64,000 nt of DNA from Rhodospirillales bacterium (GTDB taxonomy: Bacteria; Pseudomonadota; Alphaproteobacteria; Dongiales; Dongiaceae). Positions 37,049-46,349 of this stretch are shown here, piece after piece (position 1 is the stretch's first letter; every line of letters starts with the position of its first letter). The stretch is from the NCBI GenBank assembly GCA_009885795.1, contig VFKA01000004.1, forward strand, positions 1 to 64,000, written 5' to 3'. The notes under the pieces were generated by a model that was not told the DNA's origin, did no database searches, and saw only the letters and a list, made by a program, of their open reading frames with translations. Made by a program: the position numbers and the translations under genes.

Positions 37049-38494
37049 CTACGCGCGGGCGCCGCAACAGGCCTTGTACTTCTTCCCGCTACCGCAAGGG
37101 CAGCGCTCGTTTCGCCCGACCTTCCGGCGGCGCGGTGGCTTCTCGCCGAGGGCGGCGCGCCGCTCGGGGTCGTTCCAATAGACGTGGATGCCCGCGATCG
37201 AGATGGGAAGATCGTCTATGAGCTCGCTCCGCGTCCGCCGGGCCGCCGCCTTCCCGACGATTGCCGGGGGGCGTTCGATGAGCCCCGCGATCGGGGCCAG
37301 TAAGGCGCCGAACTTCTTGTCCTCGATCAAGGGCCGCCAGGCGTCCAGGCGCAGATTCATGCCCAGACCGAAACCATGCGCCCAGGCCCGGCCATCCTCT
37401 TCGTCCCCGAAAATTTCGATGAACGGAATTTGCGGAAAGGACTCGGCGAGGCGGCGGGCGATCGAGTTCCAGTGCCGCATCAATAGGGCCAACGTAAACT
37501 CCGCCTGCTCGGTGCTGTCGAAGATCGGGCCCTCGCCGCCCCACACGCGCGGCATGTATTCGCTGGGCAGGATCGTCTCGGGGCCGACGGCGATGGCCGT
37601 GAAGAAACCGTCGAGCGCTTCGAGCGACATGGCCGCATCGGGCAACTGTTCGCTGTCGAGAAAACCGCCGAGCCAGAGCATTTCCTCCTCGTCGAGCGTC
37701 ATGTCGCTGGCCGGATCCAAATGTTCGGTCATGTCGCTTGCAGGCGCCGGCGCCGATGTCTCGATCCGGTCCATCCAGCGAAGGATCTCGACCGGGTCGG
37801 CAAGCGGGACGATGTTCGCCGCCTCGAACCGGGCCGGGTTGGTGGGATCGGCACAGGCGTCCTTCAATCTTTCTCCCCAGTCCTGTTGGTCGATTTCCCG
37901 CTCCTGATTGCGGCCCGCAGCCCAGGACGCCCGCACGCGCGGGGCAAGCTCCGCCAAACCAAGAAGCATGATCGCTTCCTGCCAGCCTTGCCATGCCAAG
38001 TCCCCATCGTCGGCCATGGCTTCCCGGTCGAACCGATCGATGAGGGCGAGCGTCCGCTCGATCGGCACGGCCCCATCGAAAGTCAGCCTCGTGAGCGCGC
38101 TGAAGAAACCCCAACGCAACACGCCTTCGACCGCGCGATCCTCGACGGCGGCGACCAGCGGGCCGGCGTCGCCGTCGAAGGTCGCCAGCAGGATGCGCGG
38201 CACGGTCTCGGTTATCGTGTCGCCAAAGAGCAAGTCGAGCTCGCGTTCCGGCCGCCGCAGCAGCCGCAGCAGAGGGCGGTGCAAATCGGTGCGGCGCGCG
38301 GCGGCCAGGGCGTGCAAGCCGAAGAACAACAGGCGATCCTGCTTGGGCAGGAGAAAGACGCCATCGGCGGCCTTCTCCATGATTTCGATGACGGCGGGGG
38401 CCAGCGCGTCGGCCTTTTCAGCGGCGAAACGCATTACCTCGTCGGAAGGTCGTTCGGACGCCTCGAGCGCGGCCCGGATTTCACCTGGTTCCAT
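37049..38494 (-). CDS. SEC-C motif protein with UPF0149 (YecA-like) domain
   Basis: A 481-residue cytoplasmic protein. Residues 1-250 resemble DUF1186-type repeat sequence (LLRRPERELDLLFGDTITET); residues about 290-420 are a UPF0149/YecA-like helical domain (EEEMLWLGGFLDSEQLPDAA). The C-terminus is a zinc-binding SEC-C motif, RNERCPCGSGKKYKACCG, as on SecA and other chaperone-linked proteins. ATG 38494 overlaps the stop of the phytochelatin-synthase-like gene (ATGA), so they are co-translated. Confidence 0.8.
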   Translation of the reverse strand: MEPGEIRAALEASERPSDEVMRFAAEKADALAPAVIEIMEKAADGVFLLPKQDRLLFFGLHALAAARRTDLHRPLLRLLRRPERELDLLFGDTITETVPRILLATFDGDAGPLVAAVEDRAVEGVLRWGFFSALTRLTFDGAVPIERTLALIDRFDREAMADDGDLAWQGWQEAIMLLGLAELAPRVRASWAAGRNQEREIDQQDWGERLKDACADPTNPARFEAANIVPLADPVEILRWMDRIETSAPAPASDMTEHLDPASDMTLDEEEMLWLGGFLDSEQLPDAAMSLEALDGFFTAIAVGPETILPSEYMPRVWGGEGPIFDSTEQAEFTLALLMRHWNSIARRLAESFPQIPFIEIFGDEEDGRAWAHGFGLGMNLRLDAWRPLIEDKKFGALLAPIAGLIERPPAIVGKAAARRTRSELIDDLPISIAGIHVYWNDPERRAALGEKPPRRRKVGRNERCPCGSGKKYKACCGARA

Positions 38495-39162
38495 CACGGC
38501 CACGGCGCGCGCAGGCGAAGAAACCCGCGCGGCTCGCCATCGACGGGGCTGGTCGTCGCCATGCCCCGCAACATGATGTCGACTGGGATCCAATAGGGCT
38601 CGTACCAGCTACGGTCGACGTCGAGCACGAGAAGCCTCGCGTTCGCCTCGTCATAGGCCCCAACCGGCGAGAAATGGCCGTAGTCGCCGGCGCCGTAGAC
38701 GGTGGCAGCATGAAAATTGACGACGACGAGGCCGCTGCCTTCCTCCATCGCCGTCAGGGCGGAGAGAAAGGCATCCTTCCCACGCCCATCGGCCGCGTCC
38801 ATCCACATCGCCTCGATGGCGCCGGGCTCCATCCCATAAGCGACAAGGCTTCGACGGGTCAGGTCGGCCAGCTGGCGCAAGGACACGCCGCGCCCTTCGT
38901 TGGTGCCGCATCCGGCCGACCAGACCGGATCGGCGATGCGAGCAAGCAGCGCCGGCGGCGTCACGATGGGTTCGGGGCCGGCCAGCACCGCGCCGCCGCG
39001 AACCGCGTTTACGAGCATGGTCGCCGTCGCGACCGAACACGACGTGTCGTTATGCTGTCCGACGTAATAGGGGGCGAGTCGCCAATAGGCGGGAGACTCG
39101 GCGCGGCGCAGGTAAGCCGGATCGTCGGCCAATCGCGTCAGCCAGGGTCCGAACCGTCCCAT
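38494..39162 (-). CDS. Bacterial phytochelatin synthase-like protein
   Basis: A 222-residue papain-like peptidase of the phytochelatin synthase family, consisting only of the catalytic domain, as in cyanobacterial and proteobacterial forms. The catalytic triad is visible: C42 in HNDTSCSVATATMLVNA, His in DYGHFSPVGAYD and Asp in LLVLDVDRSWYEPYW. Such short forms mainly deglycylate glutathione or its conjugates. It lies 16 bases after rsfS and is coupled to the SEC-C gene, in the place where rlmH is normally found. Confidence 0.88.
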   Translation of the reverse strand: MGRFGPWLTRLADDPAYLRRAESPAYWRLAPYYVGQHNDTSCSVATATMLVNAVRGGAVLAGPEPIVTPPALLARIADPVWSAGCGTNEGRGVSLRQLADLTRRSLVAYGMEPGAIEAMWMDAADGRGKDAFLSALTAMEEGSGLVVVNFHAATVYGAGDYGHFSPVGAYDEANARLLVLDVDRSWYEPYWIPVDIMLRGMATTSPVDGEPRGFLRLRAPWP

Positions 39163-39178
39163 CAATCCCCGACTCGGC

Positions 39179-39613
39179 TCACGCCGACGCGGCCTCGTGC
39201 CCGGAGTCCGGCAGGTGCATGCCCCACATCTTCTCGAGATTGTAGAGGCGGCGCACGTCGGGACGGAACAGGTGGACGACCACATCGCCGCCATCGATCA
39301 GCACCCAGTCGCCCTGCTTCGCGCCTTCGACGCCAACGCCCTTGATGCCCACCGCGTTCAGCTTCTCGCCGACATGGCGGGCCATGGCGCCCAACTGGCG
39401 CTGGGAACGCCCGGTGGCGATGACCATGAAATCGGCGATGGAGGATTTTCCTGAAAGGTCGATGACGACGATGTCTTCCGCCTTGTCGTCATCCAGCGAC
39501 TTCTCGATGAGGCCGAGAAGTTTCTTGGGCACGGCGCGCTTTCGGCCGGCACCGCGCGGAGTGCTCCGACGGGACCGGCCCGGGATCCGAGGCTTGGTTG
39601 CTATGGCGATCAT
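39179..39613 (-). CDS. rsfS: Ribosomal silencing factor RsfS
   Basis: A 144-residue RsfS/Iojap protein binding ribosomal protein uL14 and blocking subunit joining in slow growth: DIVVIDLSGKSSIADFMVIA, GRSQRQLGAMARHV and GDWVLIDGGDVVVHLFRPDV. It has a basic N-terminal extension of about 30 residues. ATG 39613 overlaps the nadD stop (ATGA). Confidence 0.95.
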   Translation of the reverse strand: MIAIATKPRIPGRSRRSTPRGAGRKRAVPKKLLGLIEKSLDDDKAEDIVVIDLSGKSSIADFMVIATGRSQRQLGAMARHVGEKLNAVGIKGVGVEGAKQGDWVLIDGGDVVVHLFRPDVRRLYNLEKMWGMHLPDSGHEAASA

Positions 39614-40287
39614 CCTTTCTTGGTTGACGAACGAATAGCCGTGGCCGAGAGCGGATTGAGCCGGCCACGCACGAACACCCAGGCCGGCGGCCGCCGCGAC
39701 GCGAGGAGCCGGCTGTCGCTGTCCCGCAGCCGAACCCCGGCGAAGCGCCGGGCCGCCTTGGCGGCCAAGGCCCGGGAAGAATAGGAAGGCCTGGCGAAAA
39801 CCGCAATGGACACAAGGTGAAATATCCGCGTCCACCGGCGCCAGAGGCCGATCTGCAGCAAGTTGTCGGCGCCCATGATCCAGACGAATTTGGCGCGGGG
39901 GAAGCGGCGGACAAGGCGGGCGAGGGTATCGGCCGTGAACCTTGTGCCGAGCCGGGCCTCGATGTCGGTGACCGCAATGCGGCGCTCGACGGAAGCGAGC
40001 CGGCGCGCGCCGGCCAGCCTTTGCCGGAACTCCGCCATTCCGGCCCTTTTCTTCAACGGGTTCTGCGGGCTTACCATCCACCACAGGCGGTCGAGGCCGA
40101 GGCGCTTCAACGCCTGGCGGCTGATGTCGAGGTGGCCGCCATGGGCCGGGTTGAACGAGCCGCCGAGGATGCCGATGCTCGGGCCGGGGCGGCGGACCTC
40201 GGGCTCGGCGGCGCGGGGGCGGGGAAATCCGCGCTTGCGCTTCGGGTAGGGAAGGCGGGGGTGGGCGGCAACGACCGGTGCGTTCAT
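39610..40287 (-). CDS. nadD: Nicotinate-nucleotide adenylyltransferase
   Basis: A 225-residue NadD, making deamido-NAD from nicotinate mononucleotide and ATP: nucleotidyltransferase motif GILGGSFNPAHGGHL and C-terminal SATAIRSS. A 37-residue Arg/Pro-rich extension precedes the catalytic fold if the ATG at 40287 is correct. The gene is normally between proA and rsfS, as here. Confidence 0.94.
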   Translation of the reverse strand: MNAPVVAAHPRLPYPKRKRGFPRPRAAEPEVRRPGPSIGILGGSFNPAHGGHLDISRQALKRLGLDRLWWMVSPQNPLKKRAGMAEFRQRLAGARRLASVERRIAVTDIEARLGTRFTADTLARLVRRFPRAKFVWIMGADNLLQIGLWRRWTRIFHLVSIAVFARPSYSSRALAAKAARRFAGVRLRDSDSRLLASRRPPAWVFVRGRLNPLSATAIRSSTKKG

Positions 40288-40305
40288 TCCAACACGCCGC
40301 CTGCG

Positions 40306-40506
40306 TCAGCCGCTCGACTTTGATGCGGCTGGAGGCATGACCACGTGGGCATCCTTCCAAAATTCTCGATCGGTCGGCGGCGCATCCGGATCGGAGGCGG
40401 CAAACCGGTCGATCTCGGCATCGGTCGAGGATCCGATCCGCGACCAGTTCGTCCTGCCCTTGGGCAGCCGTTCACGGGAATATCGCACGGTATGCTTTGC
40501 GCTCAT
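40306..40506 (-). CDS. Short BrnA-like (COG3514) antitoxin remnant
   Basis: 66 residues with the N-terminal signature of BrnA-type antitoxins (YSRERLPKGRTNWSRI, DPDAPPTDREFWKDAHVVMP). The protein stops just after VVMP, where family members continue into a ribbon-helix-helix DNA-binding part, and no BrnT toxin gene is found upstream. It may be a truncated orphan or a short stand-alone family member. It lies between nadD and proA, next to a family A repeat. Confidence 0.55.
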   Translation of the reverse strand: MSAKHTVRYSRERLPKGRTNWSRIGSSTDAEIDRFAASDPDAPPTDREFWKDAHVVMPPAASKSSG

Positions 40507-40570
40507 GTTTGTTCGCCATTCTAGCGCGGATTCAAGCTAACTGGAAACCACCTGCGCACCCTTACCCAAT

Positions 40571-40642
40571 GTCGCCCCGGCGAACGCCGGGGCCCATCGA
40601 GACATCGGCGGCATGGGTCCCGGCTTTGCGCCGGGACGACAG
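40571..40642. repeat. Dispersed palindromic repeat, family A copy 4
   Basis: GTCGCCCCGGCGAACGCCGG followed by GGCCCATCGAGAC, then an inverted block GGGTCCCGGCTTTGCGCCGG and GACGAC. It has the same two-hairpin organisation as copy 3, in the gap between proA and the BrnA-like gene. Confidence 0.72.
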
Positions 40643-40657
40643 ACCGGGGAGCGCCCA

Positions 40658-41934
40658 CTACCCGCGCACCTGGCCGCTGCCGCGCACGGCGTATTTGTAG
40701 GAGGTGAGTTCGTTCGCCCCCACGGGCCCGCGCGGCGGCAGGCGCGAGGTCGAGATGCCGATCTCGGCACCGAAGCCGAATTCGCCGCCGTCGGCGAATT
40801 GGGTCGAGGCGTTGGTCATGACGATCGCGGCATCGACCTCCCGCAGAAAACGCTCGGCGGCCGCCTTGTCTTCCGTCACGATGGCCTCGGTGTGTCCCGA
40901 TCCGTGGCGGGCGATGTGGGCGAGCGCCTCGTCGATTCCGGCCACGAGTTTCACCGCGAGGATGGCGTCGAGATATTCGGTGTCCCAATCGGCGTCGCTG
41001 GCCGGGCGCACGCGGGCGTCGAGCGCGCGCGTGCCCTCGTCGCCCCTGAGTTCGCACCCGGCCGCAGCAAGATCGCCGAGGATCGCCGGAAGGAGCGCCG
41101 GCGCCGCGCCGCGGTCGACCAGCAGGGTTTCCGTGGCGCCGCACACGCCCGGCCGGCGCATCTTGGCGTCGAGCACGATCGCCCTCGCCTTCGCCGGATC
41201 GGCGTTGGCGTGAAGGTAGGTGTGATTGACGCCCTCGAGATGGGCGATGATCGGCATGCGCGCCTCGCGCCTGACGCGCTCGATGAGCCCGCGCCCGCCG
41301 CGCGGAACGATCGCGTCGATATCCTCGCCCATGGCCAGCAGATAGCCGATTGCGGCGCGGTCGCGCGTCGGCACGAGCTGGATCGAGGCCGCCGGCAGGC
41401 CGGCCGCGGCAAGGCCCGCCGCCAGGCACGCCGCGATCGCGGTCGAGGAATGAAAGCTTTCCGAGCCGGCGCGCAGGATGGCGGCGTTGCCGGCCTTGAG
41501 GCAGATGGCGCCGGCGTCGGCGGTCACGTTAGGCCGCGATTCGTAGATGATTCCGACCACGCCCAGCGGCACGCGCACGCGCTCGATGACGAGGCCGTTG
41601 GGGCGCGTCCAGCGCGCCAGCACGGCACCGATGGGATCCGGGAAAGCGGCAACGTCTTCGATCGCCTTCGCCATGGCCTCAACGCGCGCTTCGTCGAGGC
41701 GGAGCCGGTCGAGGAAGGCGTTGCTCTCGGCCACGGCCGCCGCGAGGTCCCGCGCGTTGGCCTCGAGGATGGCCTCGGCGCCATGGCGAAGTGCCACCGC
41801 CGCCGCGATCAGCGCCTTCGCCTTCGCCTCGGCCGGCGCCCGGGCCAAACCCCGCGCCGCCGCCCGCGCGGCCTTGGCCATGGCGCGCATGTCGGCGGCC
41901 AGATCGGGGGGCGTCGAGGCGGCGGCTCGTGCGC

Positions 41935-41938
<4 letters not shown>
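40658..41938 (-). CDS. proA: Gamma-glutamyl phosphate reductase
   Basis: A 426-residue ALDH-superfamily enzyme of proline synthesis reducing glutamyl-5-phosphate to the semialdehyde. The catalytic cysteine is in [15 protein letters not shown]; also [17 protein letters not shown] and [13 protein letters not shown]-like ([12 protein letters not shown]). The GTG start at 41938 overlaps the proB stop (GTGA), coupling the two steps whose unstable intermediate is passed on. Confidence 0.95.
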
Positions 41939-44120
<2,182 letters not shown>

Positions 44121-44168
44121 CTAACAATCGCTTTCACAAGAGGCTGATTTGCGACTGTGATCCTCATG

Positions 44169-44213
44169 CTTCGACAGGCTCAGCATGAGGACCTCGTCGT
44201 GAGCTTGTCGAAG
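44169..44213. repeat. Dispersed inverted repeat, family B copy 2
   Basis: CTTCGACAGGCTCA and TGAGCTTGTCGAAG (one mismatch in the arms) flank a 17-base centre. It is the same family as the repeat at 18336-18395. It lies between rpmA and obgE and may separate their transcript levels. Confidence 0.8.
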
Positions 44214-44268
44214 GACGAAGTCCGACTCGCCTTCTTGCTATAGCGAGTACTGGAGCGCCCTTGGCGGC

Positions 44269-44529
44269 TCAATCCGCCTTCGGCAGGACCGAAACGACGA
44301 CGCGCTCGCCCGTCGTGCGGTGGAACCCGACGGCGCCGTTCGAGGTCGCGAACAGCGTGTGGTCGCGCCCGATGCCGACGTTGCTTCCGGGGTGGAACTT
44401 CGTGCCGCGCTGGCGCACGAGCACGTTGCCCGAGACGACGATCTCGCCGCCGAATTTCTTCACGCCCAGCCGTTGGCCCGGTGAATCGCGCCCGTTCCTG
44501 GAACTGCCGCCTGCTTTCTTGTGAGCCAT
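44269..44529 (-). CDS. rpmA: 50S ribosomal protein L27
   Basis: An 86-residue bL27 with the typical [21 protein letters not shown]-terminus, directly at residue 1, so no N-terminal cleavage extension, and [18 protein letters not shown]. It is five bases downstream of rplU. Confidence 0.98.
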   Translation of the reverse strand: MAHKKAGGSSRNGRDSPGQRLGVKKFGGEIVVSGNVLVRQRGTKFHPGSNVGIGRDHTLFATSNGAVGFHRTTGERVVVSVLPKAD

Positions 44530-44534
44530 GATCG

Positions 44535-45002
44535 TTACTCCTTGGACTTCCTGGCGGGCTTCCTGGCGGACTGTTTCGCCGCGGGCTTTCTGGCGGCGGG
44601 CTTCTTGGCGGCGGGCTTCTTGGCGGCCGGCGCCTTGGGCGCTTTCGCCGGGGCCGGGGCAACTTCCGCCACCGGTGTCGGCTTGCGGCCGTCGGTCAGA
44701 ATCTCGGTCACATGAAGCACGGTCAGCAACTGGCGATGGCCGCGCTTGCGCCGGTAATTGTGGCGGCGCTTCTTCTTGAAGATGATGACCTTGTCGCCGA
44801 GCTTGTGCTCGACCACGGTCGCGGCGACGGCGGCGCCGGCCACCAGCGGCTGGCCGAGCGTCGTCGAGGCGCCCTCGCCCACCATCAGCACCTCGGAGAG
44901 CGCGATCAGCGCGCCGGCGGCGTCGGGCAAACGCTCGACAACGATCTTGTCCCCGGCGGCAACGCGATACTGCTTACCGCCGGTCTTGACCACTGCGTAC
45001 AT
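44535..45002 (-). CDS. rplU: 50S ribosomal protein L21 with C-terminal extension
   Basis: A 155-residue bL21. Residues 1-103 are the standard protein ([34 protein letters not shown]). The last 50 residues are an Ala/Lys/Pro-rich tail built of KKPAA-type repeats, as in several alphaproteobacteria, probably disordered and RNA-binding. It is the first gene of the rplU-rpmA-obgE-proB-proA-nadD-rsfS run. Confidence 0.97.
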   Translation of the reverse strand: MYAVVKTGGKQYRVAAGDKIVVERLPDAAGALIALSEVLMVGEGASTTLGQPLVAGAAVAATVVEHKLGDKVIIFKKKRRHNYRRKRGHRQLLTVLHVTEILTDGRKPTPVAEVAPAPAKAPKAPAAKKPAAKKPAARKPAAKQSARKPARKSKE

Positions 45003-45064
45003 GGCTAATGTCCGATACTTGAACGGAAAATCGGGCGCTGGGTGGCCCGAATGAAACCGGGCGG

Positions 45065-45092
45065 ACTATAGCGTCAGGCCCCAAACTGTCAA
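45065..45092 (-). promoter_or_regulatory. Predicted strong promoter of rplU-rpmA
   Basis: On the minus strand, TTGACA (45092-45087), a 16-base spacer and TATAGT (45070-45065), 63 bases upstream of the rplU start. Both hexamers are near consensus. Confidence 0.75.
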
Positions 45093-45152
45093 CACGAATT
45101 GACCCTCGGGCCAGGGGTCGGGCCTCACGGCCTGCTCATGGCGGTACACGGC

Positions 45153-45833
45153 CTATTGGCCGGTTACAATGGGCCTTGGCTTGCCCTCCCAGCGAAAGAC
45201 GTAAGACAGCGCCTTGCGCACGTTGGTGACGAGCGCCGGGCGAAAGCAAGCCAGGCACGTTCCTTGCGGTCTTCGCACGCTTGGGTAGACAACGCCAAGG
45301 GAACCGGCCTGGAGCAATTGTCGAGCGAGACCCTGCGACGCCACGTAGCTGCCGGGATCCAGGCACATCGCGAACGTCTTGTCGTTTCGGATGTCGTGAA
45401 ACTCGGCGCTGAAATCGGCCAGGTAATCGTCATAGGCGACCTCTTCTTCGACCCAATCGATCTCGACAAGCTCCAGCCATTTGTGGAATGCCACTTCGGC
45501 TTGCGCCGCCTTCAGCTCAAACGCCGCGTACCAGGCGCCACGGTCCGGATCGTTGAACCGGCTGCCAAGCGGATGGGGATGACAGAACGCCGCATTGACG
45601 ATCCGATCGTACGGGACGCCGAACACCAGCTCGTGGATGCCGATACCCGGCAGCAGATTGTTTTCGCCGAGCAATCGACCGTTCGTCGCGCGATCGAGAT
45701 CGAGGATGTCCCGCATATCGGCGTCGCTATCGGCGACGCGCGCCAACACGCTCTTGCCTCCCTCGATGTACTTCGAGGGAATCAGGCGATGCGTGTCGTA
45801 CCGTCGAACAAGCCTAACCGCCGGCAGCGTCAC
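45153..45833 (-). CDS. RES-domain toxin
   Basis: A 226-residue RES (ParT-like) toxin. The defining residues are R92 (GSRFND), E113 (AEVAFHKW) and S185 (YPSVR), with Y102. Known RES toxins consume NAD or ADP-ribosylate host enzymes. It overlaps the antitoxin stop (start 45833, antitoxin end 45830), the usual order for this class. It lies between rplU and the corrinoid locus. Confidence 0.88.
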   Translation of the reverse strand: MTLPAVRLVRRYDTHRLIPSKYIEGGKSVLARVADSDADMRDILDLDRATNGRLLGENNLLPGIGIHELVFGVPYDRIVNAAFCHPHPLGSRFNDPDRGAWYAAFELKAAQAEVAFHKWLELVEIDWVEEEVAYDDYLADFSAEFHDIRNDKTFAMCLDPGSYVASQGLARQLLQAGSLGVVYPSVRRPQGTCLACFRPALVTNVRKALSYVFRWEGKPRPIVTGQ

Positions 45834-46267
45834 AGTCCGCCCTGCCGCGCATCGAGGAGCCGGCGAACGGTTTGCATTGCCGGCAGGCCGCCCTTGATCA
45901 TGTAGGCGAGCGGCGTCCGTCCGCCGAACAGGCGGTTGCTGTTAGGGAGTTGAATCCAAGCGTCCGCCAGTTTCTCGGCGTAGAGGACGTTGAGCGCCTT
46001 GAAGATACCGATCAGATACGAGGCGCGAATCAACCTATCGGCATCGAGGATCCGGTCCGGGTTCTTTTTCATGTCGTAGAACGGCCCGTTCGACATGCCG
46101 CCAAGCAGCACGCGCGCGTCTTCGTCGCGGATGTTCCAGCGGTTCATGATGTTGAAGAACGTGCGCACAGCCGCCGGGCTGAGCCGCGCCCGCTCGGCTT
46201 TGGCCGTCAGGTCGATGAGAGGAGGCGGCTCGTGGAGCGTCGCGGGATAGGTGGAAAAAGACGCCAT
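45830..46267 (-). CDS. Xre/MbcA/ParS-type antitoxin
   Basis: A 145-residue antitoxin for the RES toxin: N-terminal HTH-like region (LSPAAVRTFFNIMNRWNIRD, VLLGGMSNGPFYDMKKN) and a C-terminal MbcA/ParS toxin-binding domain ending NRLFGGRTPLAYMIKGGLPA. It is expected to repress its own promoter through the inverted repeats just upstream. ATG at 46267 follows TAGGAGGC. Confidence 0.88.
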   Translation of the reverse strand: MASFSTYPATLHEPPPLIDLTAKAERARLSPAAVRTFFNIMNRWNIRDEDARVLLGGMSNGPFYDMKKNPDRILDADRLIRASYLIGIFKALNVLYAEKLADAWIQLPNSNRLFGGRTPLAYMIKGGLPAMQTVRRLLDARQGGL

Positions 46268-46272
46268 GAAGC

Positions 46273-46315
46273 CTCCTACTTAGGAGACTATACACTCCTG
46301 AACAGGAAACAGCAA
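46273..46315 (-). promoter_or_regulatory. RES/Xre promoter with overlapping inverted repeats
   Basis: Minus strand: TTGCTG (46315-46310), a 17-base spacer and TATAGT (46292-46287). The -10 lies inside overlapping inverted repeats: AGGAGACTATACACTCCT (46282-46299) and CTCCTACTTAGGAG (46273-46286, plus-strand reading). One arm doubles as the Shine-Dalgarno sequence. This is the expected operator for self-repression. Confidence 0.65.
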
Positions 46316-46349
46316 TAATCGTTTCTTACGTGCTATCCGGCAATCGTCT

